Below, in pieces: positions 23,583-31,860 of a stretch of DNA of 33,091 bases. The DNA comes from Nitrospira sp. (GTDB taxonomy: Bacteria > Nitrospirota > Nitrospiria > Nitrospirales > Nitrospiraceae): contig JABFSU010000099.1 in assembly GCA_013140455.1 (NCBI GenBank), positions 1 to 33,091 of the forward strand, written 5' to 3'. Positions within the stretch are counted from its first letter, which is position 1. Every line of letters starts with the position of its first letter. A program made the position numbers and the translations under genes. The notes beneath the pieces were generated by a model. The model saw only the letters and a list, made by a program, of their open reading frames with translations, had not been told where the DNA came from and did no database searches.

Positions 23583-24740
23583 ATGCCATTGCACCGCCAA
23601 CTTGCTACTCCTGCCGTCATCGGTATTGTATTCAGTCTCCTTGCCGGATGTAGCAGTCCGCCTCCCCCGATTCGACCTAATCTTCCCCCATCCGAGAGCG
23701 ATCTCGTCCTGCTCAAGACGACGGCCGCGCTGTGTGATCGTAAACCCGAGGTCCTGAAAAAAGTCCCGCCCCAAACATTCACGGCGAGACCCTGGGGAAG
23801 CGGCCAGGAGTTACTGTATCCCGCTGCGCACAGTCCCTCACATGCAGATGAATCCTATTTCTTCGATGAGGACGGAATGCTCGTGGGAGCGATTTTCATG
23901 TTCCCGAGTGGGTTGGATCTCGAACCTTATCCAGTCTTGAGAAAAACGTTGCTCGCGTTGAAGCCACAATTGGAGTTTTATCTGAACGTCTCGCAGTTGG
24001 CGACGAAGGCCAATATGGACTCCAGCGCCATCTTCGATACCGGCGATGAGAAAACGACGGTCGAGTATCTTGTGACAGGAAACCGGGAGCATATGATTCT
24101 CCTCACGGCTTCATTCACGATTGATCCTTACGTCCGACTCTTTTCGCCGTACCGGCGGGAATTCCTTGACCGGCTCAGAGAGCCGGCTGGCGGTAAGTCG
24201 GGAATGAAGATTGAGAGCCAGGGAAGCGAAGACAAAGAATCATTTGCCTCGTTGCAACAGTTCGCCCGCGGTCAGACGGCGCAATTGGCCTATTGCAAGG
24301 ACAAGCATTACGATATTGCGGCCGATGCCTACCAGAAGTCGATCACGAGCGGCTTCGCCAACAAAGTATGGATGGCAGAAGCTCACCATCGTTTGGGCGT
24401 CTCGTTAGATGCGAAAGGACAATTTGAAAAGGCCAAGGCTGAAATGCTTCAGTCGCTCGCCATCCGGCCGAATGTTCCAGAGGTGATGAACAATCTAGGG
24501 GCTGTCCACAATAAACTCGGGGAAAAATCCGCGGCCATGAGCCTATTTGAAAAAGCGGTGATCCTGCGTCCGAACTATGCCATGGCCCGGTACAATCTCG
24601 CAGAGGCCTACGAACCGACGAATCCGAAACGGGCACTTGCCGAATATGAAACATTTCTGGCGTTAGTCGAAGGAATTCCAGAGGAGGAGGGGAGGATTGC
24701 CCGGGTCAAGGAGCGATTGAAAGTCCTGAAAAAACCGTGA
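23583..24740 (+). CDS. TPR-repeat lipoprotein
   Basis: The 385-residue protein is a predicted lipoprotein: MPLHRQLATPAVIGIVFSLLAGC has lipobox LLAGC and Cys23. A proline-rich linker follows, then a domain of about 170 residues with no recognised motif. A C-terminal set of three to four TPR units covers about 230-370; one unit reads MNNLGAVHNKLGEKSAAMSLFEKA. TPR arrays bind peptides or partner proteins, so it may be a scaffold at the outer or inner membrane. GGAG at 23574-23577 lies 5 bases before ATG 23583. The frame is open up to 23547, but that start would bury the signal. It converges on the DksA-like gene with 21 bases between stops. Confidence 0.82.
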   Translation: MPLHRQLATPAVIGIVFSLLAGCSSPPPPIRPNLPPSESDLVLLKTTAALCDRKPEVLKKVPPQTFTARPWGSGQELLYPAAHSPSHADESYFFDEDGMLVGAIFMFPSGLDLEPYPVLRKTLLALKPQLEFYLNVSQLATKANMDSSAIFDTGDEKTTVEYLVTGNREHMILLTASFTIDPYVRLFSPYRREFLDRLREPAGGKSGMKIESQGSEDKESFASLQQFARGQTAQLAYCKDKHYDIAADAYQKSITSGFANKVWMAEAHHRLGVSLDAKGQFEKAKAEMLQSLAIRPNVPEVMNNLGAVHNKLGEKSAAMSLFEKAVILRPNYAMARYNLAEAYEPTNPKRALAEYETFLALVEGIPEEEGRIARVKERLKVLKKP

Positions 24741-24761
24741 AGGAGAGATGGGGAGCCCGGA

Positions 24762-25247
24762 TTACCGGCGGGCCCGTTCTTTCTGTTCCTGAAGGGTTTT
24801 GCACTCGATACAGAACGTCGTGACAGGGCGGGCTTTGAGCCGCTTGTAGGGAATATCTTCACCGCATTGCTCGCAGATGCCGTAGGTCTGCTTCTTCATC
24901 CGATCCAAGGCTTCATTGACCTTCTTGAGCAGCTTCTGCTCGCGTTCCATGATCCGCATGGAAAAGCGCTGATCTTCTTCTGCCGACGCCTGATCGCTCA
25001 CATCCGGTAACGCTTCCGGGGTTTTGTGTTGTGTAAGCACATCGCCCACCTCTTCAAGCAGGTCAGCGCGCTGCCGTTCTAGGGCTCGTTGAATGTCAGG
25101 ATACTTCGAACGAACTTTTGAAGAAGCCGATTTCTTGGGAGAAGCCGGTTTCTTGGCCTTGGAGGATACGGTGCGGGCGGCAGTCTTCGTGCGTGAAGAA
25201 TTGGTACGTGAAGCGGATGTCTTTTTCTGGGGAGTACGTGCCTTCAT
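24762..25247 (-). CDS. DksA/TraR-family zinc-finger protein
   Basis: The 161-residue protein belongs to the family that enters the RNA polymerase secondary channel, in E. coli together with ppGpp. It has a coiled coil (about 50-120) with the DxxDxA tip motif (Asp82, Asp85, Ala87) that is required for function in E. coli DksA. The C4 zinc finger uses Cys125, Cys128, Cys146 and Cys149 (CEQCG and CIECK). The first 48 residues are a Lys/Ser/Ala/Thr-rich tail with no fold, not seen in E. coli DksA, and may bind nucleic acid non-specifically. GGAG lies about 10 bases before the ATG. Other C4 family members act as general transcription regulators; whether this one is the main DksA of the cell is unknown. 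Confidence 0.88.
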   Translation of the reverse strand: MKARTPQKKTSASRTNSSRTKTAARTVSSKAKKPASPKKSASSKVRSKYPDIQRALERQRADLLEEVGDVLTQHKTPEALPDVSDQASAEEDQRFSMRIMEREQKLLKKVNEALDRMKKQTYGICEQCGEDIPYKRLKARPVTTFCIECKTLQEQKERARR

Positions 25248-25338
25248 GGATGCGGGCTCCGATCATCCCGAACGAGCGGGGACTATAGCAGCCGTCCAAA
25301 GAATGGGTCAACGGGAATGATGCTGAGGGGTGCGAAGC

Positions 25339-25941
25339 CTACAAGTCCCGGCGGCCCTCGATCGACTTGAGTAACGTGACTTCATCGGCATATTCGATGT
25401 CCATGCCGACGGGGATGCCATAGGCGATACGGGACACACGGCTGACAAAGGGCTTGAGCAACCTGGTGAGATAGATCGCGGTCGCTTCCCCTTCAATCGT
25501 CGGACTGGTGGCGAGAATGACTTCGTCCACGCCGCCGAGCTTCACCCGTTCAACCAGTTCCTCTACCCGAATGTCTCCCGGGCCGATGCCGTCGAGGGGA
25601 GAGAGGGTGCCCAGCAGAACGTGGTAGAGACCACGATAGCCGGCGGCCCGTTCAATCGCGTAGGTCGTGCTGGGTTCTTCCACGACGAGGATTTTAGTGC
25701 GGTCCCGTTTGGGGTCGAGGCAGAATTCGCATAAATCGCCTTCGGCAATATTGCGGCATTGCCGGCAGAATGCCAGCCCGTCCTTGACCGCGCGGATAGC
25801 CTCAGCCAACCGGAGCGCGTCTTCACGTTCTGACTTGAGCAAGTGAAAGGCCAGCCGTTGTGCGCTCTTCTGTCCCACGCCGGGAAGGCGAACCAATTCT
25901 TTCACGAGCCGGGCGAGTAACCCACGTTGATCGATTGACAT
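25339..25941 (-). CDS. recR: Recombination mediator protein RecR
   Basis: RecR works with RecO (and RecF) to load RecA on SSB-covered single-stranded DNA. The 200-residue protein has the N-terminal helix-hairpin-helix (LVRLPGVGQKSAQRLAFHLL). A C4 zinc finger follows, with Cys59, Cys62, Cys71 and Cys74. The Toprim domain starts at ILVVEEP, and a C-terminal Walker-B-like segment completes the family pattern (GIPVGMDIEYADEVTL). The length is the family standard. It is the last gene of the dnaX, ebfC, recR block, 50 bases after ebfC, and its start lacks a strong ribosome site, consistent with reliance on upstream translation. Confidence 0.96.
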   Translation of the reverse strand: MSIDQRGLLARLVKELVRLPGVGQKSAQRLAFHLLKSEREDALRLAEAIRAVKDGLAFCRQCRNIAEGDLCEFCLDPKRDRTKILVVEEPSTTYAIERAAGYRGLYHVLLGTLSPLDGIGPGDIRVEELVERVKLGGVDEVILATSPTIEGEATAIYLTRLLKPFVSRVSRIAYGIPVGMDIEYADEVTLLKSIEGRRDL

Positions 25942-25991
25942 AGTTGAATCGGTGGTCTTCCGTTGAGACGATATCGAGCGTAATCCGCGCG

Positions 25992-26315
25992 TTAAAACAG
26001 CCCCGGCATCTTCATCCCGCCCGTCAGGGCCTTCATATCCTGTTCCATCAAGTCCTTCGCCTTCCGGAGCGCGTCGTTAGACGCGGCCAGCACGAGGTCC
26101 TGGAGCATCTCCACGTCGCCGCTTTTACCGACTTCGGGATCGATGACGACACTCACAATTTGCATGGCGCCATTGGCCGTTACGGTGACACTGCCGCCGC
26201 CGGCCGTGCCGCTGGCGATTTTGGTGGCCGCCTGTTCCTGGATTTTGGCCATCTGATCCTGCATGGCTTTCGCTTGCTTCAAAATGTTCGACATATCGCC
26301 AAAGGGATTTTTCAT
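25992..26315 (-). CDS. ebfC: Nucleoid-associated protein, YbaB/EbfC family
   Basis: The 107-residue protein is a small dimeric DNA-binding protein of the YbaB/EbfC family. The N-terminal helix carries MSNILKQAKAMQDQMAKIQ. The central strands include the family signature VTVTANGAMQIVSVVIDPEV, and LVLAASNDALRKAKDLMEQDM forms the C-terminal helix. Its ATG overlaps the dnaX stop by 4 bases (ATGA), and AAGGAG lies 8 bases upstream inside dnaX. The dnaX, ybaB, recR order is widely conserved, but the reason for the linkage is not established. Confidence 0.95.
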   Translation of the reverse strand: MKNPFGDMSNILKQAKAMQDQMAKIQEQAATKIASGTAGGGSVTVTANGAMQIVSVVIDPEVGKSGDVEMLQDLVLAASNDALRKAKDLMEQDMKALTGGMKMPGLF

Positions 26316-28198
26316 TCGCCGGTCTCCTTCTGTGCCACGGTGCGTACTGTCGCAAGATCTGCACCGAAAATGTCCAGGGCTTGTTTTGCGACCGGAGTCG
26401 CTCGCGCTCGCTCAAACAATACCATGCGCTGTTCCTGTTCCTTGGCCGCCCGCACCTGGGCCATTGTGAGCCCCGGTGGATCGGATGCGGAGAGCTCGAT
26501 CACACGGATGCGAACCGGCTGCCCGACCTGTCGCTCGCAGAGCGCGGCCAAGGCCTGTAGATTATCTTCCTTTTCCATCCTAGAACGGGCTAGTGACGCC
26601 TGCTTGGTAAAGCCAATGGTGATCTGTCCTCCGTCGAGCGAGACAAACCGGCCGGCTTCCAAATATGCCGCAAAGTTCGGAAACGAGGCCGCGACTTCTT
26701 CCTGAACCAGTTCCCAATTGAGCGTGGACTGCTCCGGTGAATTTGTGGGGACGGAGGCATCGGCTACCGGCGGTGCTGGCGTCTCACTTGACGGGGGTTG
26801 TGGCGGAGGAGACACGGTCTTGTCCGGCATAGAGGCTCGAGGTGTTGAGGCTTGTACCGGCTGAGTTGTTCCAACCGGTTTCGATGTGGCCGGTGATGCG
26901 GAACGTGGAGCGACAGATGCCGTGCCGGTTCGCAAGGGCTGTGGCGCTGTCCCAGCCGGAGGCGCTGGACGAGACGTGGCGACAGTCGTGCCGGATGCAG
27001 GTTTTGTCGTTGGTGGGATGGCTGGCGATGCGGTGCTCGGTTTCTGTGTCAACGGCGATGTTGCCGTCTGGGATGGAGTTTCCGTGCGCTTTTCTTGTTG
27101 CCGGACAAGCCTGGTGGCGCGTACCGCCGCTGTTTCCAGCACGAAGCGTGGATGGGCGCTGTAGCGCAAGGAATCTTCAGCCTGCGAGAAGATCGTCAGG
27201 AGTTCTTGAAGTTGTTCCGGCGTCAATTTCTTGGCTTCAACGGCCAATTGGTGAATGTCTTCTTCCGTGGCTTCGATCAAGCCGCGTAACTCTGGGCCGG
27301 CAGGGACAACCGAGGCGACCAGGAGGTTGCGGAGCAGTTCCACCACGTCGGAGCAAAACGCCTTCAGGTCATGGCCCTGATCCAGCAGATTGGCGAGGAC
27401 CGCCAGCGCAGCCGGGCTGTCTTGTGCGAGGATTGCTGCGCTCATGCCCTGCACCAGTTCTTGCGGCACGGCGCCGAGCAGCACTTCCAGGTCGGCATGG
27501 GCAATCGTTTTCCCGCCGAACGCGACGGCCTGATCGAGCAGGCTCAGCCCGTCTCGCATACTGCCTTCGCTCGCCCGCGCGAGCGCGGTGAAACTGCGAT
27601 CCTCGATGGTCATGCCGTCTTGCGTGGCGACGTGGCGGAGCCGGTCGATAATCTCCTGGCGCGCAATCCGCCGGAAATTGTAATGCTGGCAACGGGACAG
27701 GATCGTGGCCGGAATCTTATGAATTTCCGTCGTCGCGAAAATGAACACGACATGGGAGGGCGGCTCCTCAAGCGTCTTCAGAAGCGCGTTGAAGGCCGAA
27801 TTCGAGAGCATGTGCACTTCGTCGATGATGTAGACGCGGTAGTGTCCGCGAAAGGGCGAGAATTTTACATTCTCGCGTATCTCCCGCACGTCGTCGACGC
27901 TGGTATTGGACGCGCCGTCGATCTCCATCACATCGACGGAGGTGCCTTGAGTGATCTCGACGCAGTTGACGCAGGTGTTGCAGGGATGGCCGGTCGGTCC
28001 CTGCTCGCAGTTCAACGCTTTGGCCAGAATGCGGGCGACCGTCGTCTTGCCGACTCCGCGGGTACCGGAAAAGAGATAGGCGTGCGCGATGCGTTTGGTG
28101 TCGACCGCATTCATCAGCGTCTGAACGACATGCGACTGTCCCACGACATCGTCAAACGTGCCGGGCCGGTATTTGCGGGCGGAGACTTGATAGTCCAT
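26312..28198 (-). CDS. dnaX: DNA polymerase III subunit gamma/tau
   Basis: DnaX is the clamp-loader ATPase and, in its tau form, the organiser of the replisome. The 628-residue protein has Walker A GTRGVGKT (45-52), a C4 zinc module (Cys64, Cys73, Cys76, Cys79), Walker B DEVH (126-129) and the SRC motif (LSRCQHYNF). Domain III ends near residue 360. A Pro/Ser/Thr/Ala-rich linker of about 130 residues follows, then a C-terminal domain of the tau type that contacts the polymerase. I found no A-rich slippery heptamer, so the E. coli style frameshift that makes gamma is not evident. The ATG lies only 27 bases after the SRP RNA sequence, so cotranscription with that RNA is likely. The ribosome site is weak. 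Confidence 0.96.
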   Translation of the reverse strand: MDYQVSARKYRPGTFDDVVGQSHVVQTLMNAVDTKRIAHAYLFSGTRGVGKTTVARILAKALNCEQGPTGHPCNTCVNCVEITQGTSVDVMEIDGASNTSVDDVREIRENVKFSPFRGHYRVYIIDEVHMLSNSAFNALLKTLEEPPSHVVFIFATTEIHKIPATILSRCQHYNFRRIARQEIIDRLRHVATQDGMTIEDRSFTALARASEGSMRDGLSLLDQAVAFGGKTIAHADLEVLLGAVPQELVQGMSAAILAQDSPAALAVLANLLDQGHDLKAFCSDVVELLRNLLVASVVPAGPELRGLIEATEEDIHQLAVEAKKLTPEQLQELLTIFSQAEDSLRYSAHPRFVLETAAVRATRLVRQQEKRTETPSQTATSPLTQKPSTASPAIPPTTKPASGTTVATSRPAPPAGTAPQPLRTGTASVAPRSASPATSKPVGTTQPVQASTPRASMPDKTVSPPPQPPSSETPAPPVADASVPTNSPEQSTLNWELVQEEVAASFPNFAAYLEAGRFVSLDGGQITIGFTKQASLARSRMEKEDNLQALAALCERQVGQPVRIRVIELSASDPPGLTMAQVRAAKEQEQRMVLFERARATPVAKQALDIFGADLATVRTVAQKETGE

Positions 28199-28225
28199 TA
28201 CGAGCGGCTCACGTGCAAACTAAGC

Positions 28226-28326
28226 GGGGCCAGGTGATCCTGCGGCACACAAAACTGACCGCTTACCGTTGCTTCCTTCCGGACCTGGCGGGGTTCACAG
28301 GGTCTTGTTGCACAGGGCCCGGCCCC
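28226..28326 (-). ncRNA. ffs: Signal recognition particle RNA (small bacterial type, 4.5S)
   Basis: On the minus strand the sequence contains the universal SRP domain IV, GCCAGGTCCGGAAGGAAGCA followed by ACGGTAA, with the GGAAG tetraloop region and the asymmetric internal loop that bind Ffh. The ends pair: GGGGCCGGG at the 5' end with CCTGGCCCC at the 3' end. This gives a single long hairpin of about 101 nucleotides without an Alu domain. The exact ends are inferred from this pairing. It stands 27 bases before dnaX. Confidence 0.95.
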
Positions 28327-28330
28327 TATT

Positions 28331-28454
28331 CAGGCTGCTGAAAATGTCCTCCGGCATCGTTCTCAGTCGCTCATCCCCCTCAACGTACCATCCTGAGTAC
28401 GCCTCGGGGCCTGAACTCCTTGCGGCCTTGCCGGAGACCATTTTGAGCAGCCTG
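28331..28454. repeat. MITE-like element with 26-bp imperfect terminal inverted repeats
   Basis: Bases 28331-28356 and 28429-28454 are inverted copies matching at 23 of 26 positions. The outermost part is CAGGCTGCT...AGCAGCCTG. The interior of about 72 bp contains another small inverted repeat, CGTAC (28384-28388) with GTACG (28397-28401). There is no coding capacity and no clear target-site duplication. The element ends 4 bases from the 5' end of the SRP RNA gene and separates it from tRNA-Ser. It has the form of a REP/MITE-type dispersed repeat, but only one copy is in this window. Confidence 0.65.
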
Positions 28455-28512
28455 GTACGATTGTGCTTCGACCGAGCAAGTCTGCAAAGGATCAGGTCGA
28501 GCTAGCTCTGTA

Positions 28513-28602
<90 letters not shown>

Positions 28603-28681
28603 GCGCCCATACGAGAGGCGGGATTGTAGCACTGCGATCTAGCATGCGGCAAGGCGAGAACGAGCGGAGGCGGTACAGTAT

Positions 28682-28710
28682 TTGACCCTCTAGGGGGTGT
28701 TTCCTATACT
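28682..28710 (+). promoter_or_regulatory. Sigma-70 promoter of the AsmA/MscS operon
   Basis: TTGACC at 28682-28687 and TATACT at 28705-28710 are separated by the ideal 17 bases. Transcription would start near 28717, 18 bases before the ATG of the AsmA-like gene, with the ribosome site GGAGG at 28724-28728 in the leader. Confidence 0.8.
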
Positions 28711-28734
28711 GCAGTTTGGAATTGGAGGTGCAGG

Positions 28735-30384
28735 ATGAAAATCATGATCGGTATCGGTGTGTCGATCGCGGTGCTGGTCGGGGTGGCGCTGCTCCTCCCG
28801 TTCATCGTCGATCTGAACAAATATCAGGATCAGTATCGTCCGCTGATTGAGGACGCGTTGAATCGCAAGGTGACGCTGCAGGATATTCGTTTGACCATCT
28901 GGCCCCGGCTGGGCGCGCGGGTGGCGGGATTCACGGTCATCGAGGATCCGGCCTTCGGGACCGGTCCGTTTGCCTCCCTGTCTTCGGTCGATGTCGGAGT
29001 CAAGCTGATGCCCTTGCTGAGCGGCAAGGTCGAGGTCGAGGAGATCACGCTGCGCGAGCCCGCGATCACCGTCATCAAGAACAAGAACGGGGTGCTGAAT
29101 GCGGCAACGTTGGGGCGCAAGGGAGTGGCGGCACCGGAGACACCGTCGCGCGCGCCGGTGCCGTCGCCGGATGGGCCGCTGAAGATTCTGGCGCTTCTGG
29201 CGGTGGACCGGGTCTCTCTCGCCGGTGGAAAGGTCACCTATCGGGACTTCTCTCAGGCAAAACCCGTCGAATATGTGCTTCAAGACATGGAGGTTCTGTT
29301 GCAATCCGTTCATCTAGGCGACAGTCCGAGTCTCCATCTGGCGCTGACCGTTCAGCCGATGAATCTCCCGATCATGCTCGATGGCACATTCGGTCCGCTC
29401 AAGGAGACGGCGGATCTGGACGCCGTCAACCTCCAATTGGCGCTGGGGAAAACGAATTTCGCAATTACCGGAAAGACGGCGGGACAGCATATGGCACTGA
29501 CGGTGACGGCGCCGGCCATCAATACCGCCAACTTGCCGATGACGTTGCCGCTCAAGAAGTCGGTCGAGGTGAAAGACTTCAAGATCGCGGCGGAGATGAA
29601 GGGGCAGGATATGCGTCTGTCCGATCTCTCTTTTCAGGTTTTTGAGGGGAAAGTCGTTGCGCAGGGCGGGCTCACGTCAGGGGCTGCGGCACCTCCATTC
29701 AACGGGAAGCTGACGCTCAATGGACTGCAGCTGGGCCCCGCGATTGATGCAGTCGCCGAGACGCCGGTTTCGATCAGTGGAACAGCCGGGGCGGATCTTT
29801 CAGTGAAGGGGCAGGGTTTTGCCATGCCGGACATGACAAGGGCGCTGGAGGGCGCCGGCCATGTTGCGGTGAAAGACGGCAAGATCGATGGAGTGAATCT
29901 TCTCCAGGAGGCCGTGTCGATTTTGAAGGTCGCCGGCGTTTCTGTTGGGGACGCCAAAGCCACGGCGTTCTCGACAATCGAGACGGACCTCGCGATCAAA
30001 CAGGGCGTCGTGATGTTGCAGAACATGCTGATGGACAGTCACGACTTTCAGGCGACCGGCGGCGGGACGATCGGATTTGATCATGTGCTCAATATGACGG
30101 TAAATCTGCGCCTCTCGGAATCGTTGAGCCAGCAAGTGGCCGGATCCTCTCCGGTCGCGCGACTGGCGGTGAAGGAAGGCCGGTTGACGTTGCCGCTCCT
30201 GATCGGCGGCACGCTCGAAGCGCCCTCCTATGGGCTCGACATGAAGGGATTGACGGGAAAAGTGCAGGAACAAATTAAACAGAAAGCGGAAGAAGCGATC
30301 GGCGGATTGCTCAAAGGCACGACCAAGCCGAAAGATCTGGAGCACGAAGGGAAACAGCTGCTCAAGGGATTATTCAGCCGTTAA
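28735..30384 (+). CDS. AsmA-family membrane-anchored protein
   Basis: The 549-residue protein has an N-terminal membrane helix (about 5-24) and a long extracytoplasmic part rich in beta strands. The start, FIVDLNKYQDQYRPLIEDAL followed by LTIWPRLGARVAGFTV, is the classical AsmA N-terminal pattern (a helix, then the strand set about 40-110). The C-terminal region has the AsmA-like repeat of amphipathic strands, ending with a lysine-rich helical tail. AsmA-like proteins are thought to bridge the envelope and move phospholipids towards the outer membrane; the specific member here cannot be assigned. GGAGG is 6 bases before the ATG. A strong promoter lies just upstream, and mscS follows after 13 bases. 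Confidence 0.88.
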   Translation: MKIMIGIGVSIAVLVGVALLLPFIVDLNKYQDQYRPLIEDALNRKVTLQDIRLTIWPRLGARVAGFTVIEDPAFGTGPFASLSSVDVGVKLMPLLSGKVEVEEITLREPAITVIKNKNGVLNAATLGRKGVAAPETPSRAPVPSPDGPLKILALLAVDRVSLAGGKVTYRDFSQAKPVEYVLQDMEVLLQSVHLGDSPSLHLALTVQPMNLPIMLDGTFGPLKETADLDAVNLQLALGKTNFAITGKTAGQHMALTVTAPAINTANLPMTLPLKKSVEVKDFKIAAEMKGQDMRLSDLSFQVFEGKVVAQGGLTSGAAAPPFNGKLTLNGLQLGPAIDAVAETPVSISGTAGADLSVKGQGFAMPDMTRALEGAGHVAVKDGKIDGVNLLQEAVSILKVAGVSVGDAKATAFSTIETDLAIKQGVVMLQNMLMDSHDFQATGGGTIGFDHVLNMTVNLRLSESLSQQVAGSSPVARLAVKEGRLTLPLLIGGTLEAPSYGLDMKGLTGKVQEQIKQKAEEAIGGLLKGTTKPKDLEHEGKQLLKGLFSR

Positions 30385-30397
30385 GGAGATAGGACAT

Positions 30398-31189
30398 ATG
30401 CTCGCAATGGATACCGTCACGCAATACGCGGTGAAGTATGGTCTGCAGGCGCTCGTGGCGATCGGCATCTTCGTCGCCGGAACGTTGGTTGCGCGTTGGG
30501 CGGGCAACCTGATGCAGCAGGCGCTGGAGCGGCAGACGTTGGAGCCGCCGGTGCGGATGCTGCTCGTTCGCATCGTCAAAATCGTCGTCCTCCTGTTTAC
30601 CGCTGTCATTGCATTGGAAGCGCTTGGTGTGCCGATTGCGCCGCTGGTCGCGGGGATCGGCGTGGCCGGTGTCGGGATTGGTCTGGCGTTGCAAGGCGTC
30701 TTGAGCAATGTGATGGCGGGTCTCTCGATCATCTTTACAAAGCCGTACAAAGTCGGAGAGCACATCTCGTTGTTGGGAGTGCATGGCGATGTCGTGATGA
30801 TCGATATTTTTTCCACCACGCTCATGCATCCCGACCATTCGCGGGTCGTCATTCCGAACCGCAAGGTCGTCGGAGAAATTCTGCACAATTTCGGCACGAT
30901 CCGGCAGCTGCACTTCACGGTGGACGTGTCCTATAAGACCGATTTGAATCAGGCGCTGGCGATTGTGCGGGAGATTGTGGAGAGCCACTCACATGTGCTC
31001 AAAGATCCGCAGGCGGCGATCGGTGTGAGCCGGTTGGGACAGCCGGCCATTACGATTGCTGTCGAGCCATGGACCAAAGTGGTGCACTGCGGATCGTTGC
31101 AGGGCGAACTCAGCAAGGCGATTGTCGAACAGTTTCGTACCGCGCAGATCGAGTTCCCTTCGCCGTCGCAGACTGTGTCCGCCAGGTGA
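30398..31189 (+). CDS. mscS: Small-conductance mechanosensitive channel (MscS family)
   Basis: The 263-residue protein releases osmolytes when membrane tension rises during osmotic downshock. It has three membrane helices at about 13-33, 57-77 and 84-112. The third is the glycine/alanine-rich pore helix, with GIGVAGVGIGLALQGVLSNVMAG. The beta domain follows with PYKVGEHI, then PNRKVVGEILHNFG, and a C-terminal alpha/beta cage. The length is close to E. coli MscS (286 aa). AAGGAG at 30384-30389 gives a good ribosome site, and a second in-frame ATG at 30407 is possible. It shares a transcript with the AsmA-like gene. Confidence 0.92.
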   Translation: MLAMDTVTQYAVKYGLQALVAIGIFVAGTLVARWAGNLMQQALERQTLEPPVRMLLVRIVKIVVLLFTAVIALEALGVPIAPLVAGIGVAGVGIGLALQGVLSNVMAGLSIIFTKPYKVGEHISLLGVHGDVVMIDIFSTTLMHPDHSRVVIPNRKVVGEILHNFGTIRQLHFTVDVSYKTDLNQALAIVREIVESHSHVLKDPQAAIGVSRLGQPAITIAVEPWTKVVHCGSLQGELSKAIVEQFRTAQIEFPSPSQTVSAR

Positions 31190-31215
31190 AATTCCCTGAG
31201 AGGCCTCCTGAAGAG

Positions 31216-31245
31216 TTGACAGTTCCTCGTAAGCAATGGTAGCTT
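31216..31245 (+). promoter_or_regulatory. Promoter of the atpHA operon
   Basis: A perfect -35 TTGACA at 31216-31221 is followed after 18 bases by TAGCTT at 31240-31245, which is preceded by TGG as in extended -10 elements. The -10 matches poorly (3 of 6), but the consensus -35 and TG extension support it. The start would be near 31252, giving a leader of about 67 bases before atpH. Confidence 0.55.
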
Positions 31246-31318
31246 GGCGCGCTTATTTTAGTGCGGACAGCACGACAATTATCCGTGTGCCCATTGTGGA
31301 AGTGAGTGGACAAGGACC

Positions 31319-31858
31319 GTGATTAAGACAGCAGTTGCGCGACGTTACGCCAAAGCCCTTTTCGAGCTTCTCGATTCCTCCACCATCGAAGCGACGCGGG
31401 GTACTCTCAATGGCCTGGGTCAGGCCATGCAGGACTCTGTCTCCCTCCGTCACGTGGTGGCGTCTCCGGTATTCGGCATGGAAGAAAAAATTACGGCGTT
31501 GACGGATATCGGCGCCCGCTTCGGGTGTCCTCCGGCCGGCAAAGCGTTTCTCGGCCAGCTCGTGAAGAAAAATCGGGTCGGGTTTCTCCCGGAAATCGCC
31601 GACGCCTTCGGGAAACTCGTCGATCAATCCAAGGGAACCCAGCAAGTCACCGTCTCGAGCGCCACGGCGCTCCCGCCGGCAGAACAAGACCGCATCAAAA
31701 CACGTCTCCGCGATACGTTGAAACGGGACGTGGATATCACCTTTCAGACCGACGCCAGTCACCTCGCAGGCCTGCAGATTTCTATCGGCAGCACGGTCGT
31801 GGATAGTACCGTACGAGGTCGCTTGCGCGCCATGCAGAGCCTGTTGACGAAGGAGTAG
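31319..31858 (+). CDS. atpH: ATP synthase F1 subunit delta
   Basis: The delta subunit joins the F1 head to the peripheral stalk of the ATP synthase. The 179-residue protein opens with [12 protein letters not shown], the standard delta signature. [19 protein letters not shown] marks the central family block, and the C-terminal part reads [22 protein letters not shown], the conserved closing pattern. The start is GTG 31319, with AAGGA at 31312-31316, only 2 bases away, so translation may be moderate. No ATG is available near the conserved start. It is the first gene after a promoter: subunits a, c and b are not directly upstream, so the Fo genes must lie elsewhere. Confidence 0.95.
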   Translation: MIKTAVARRYAKALFELLDSSTIEATRGTLNGLGQAMQDSVSLRHVVASPVFGMEEKITALTDIGARFGCPPAGKAFLGQLVKKNRVGFLPEIADAFGKLVDQSKGTQQVTVSSATALPPAEQDRIKTRLRDTLKRDVDITFQTDASHLAGLQISIGSTVVDSTVRGRLRAMQSLLTKE

Positions 31859-31860
31859 CC

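Noticed and set aside
26312-28198. Programmed -1 frameshift in dnaX producing a short gamma form
   Set aside because: No A AAA AAG-type slippery heptamer was found in the plausible region, only short A runs. The gene reads through as one full tau-type frame.
27371-28237. 288-codon open frame antisense to dnaX
   Set aside because: It is opposite the conserved ATPase domain of dnaX, and its start has no ribosome site.
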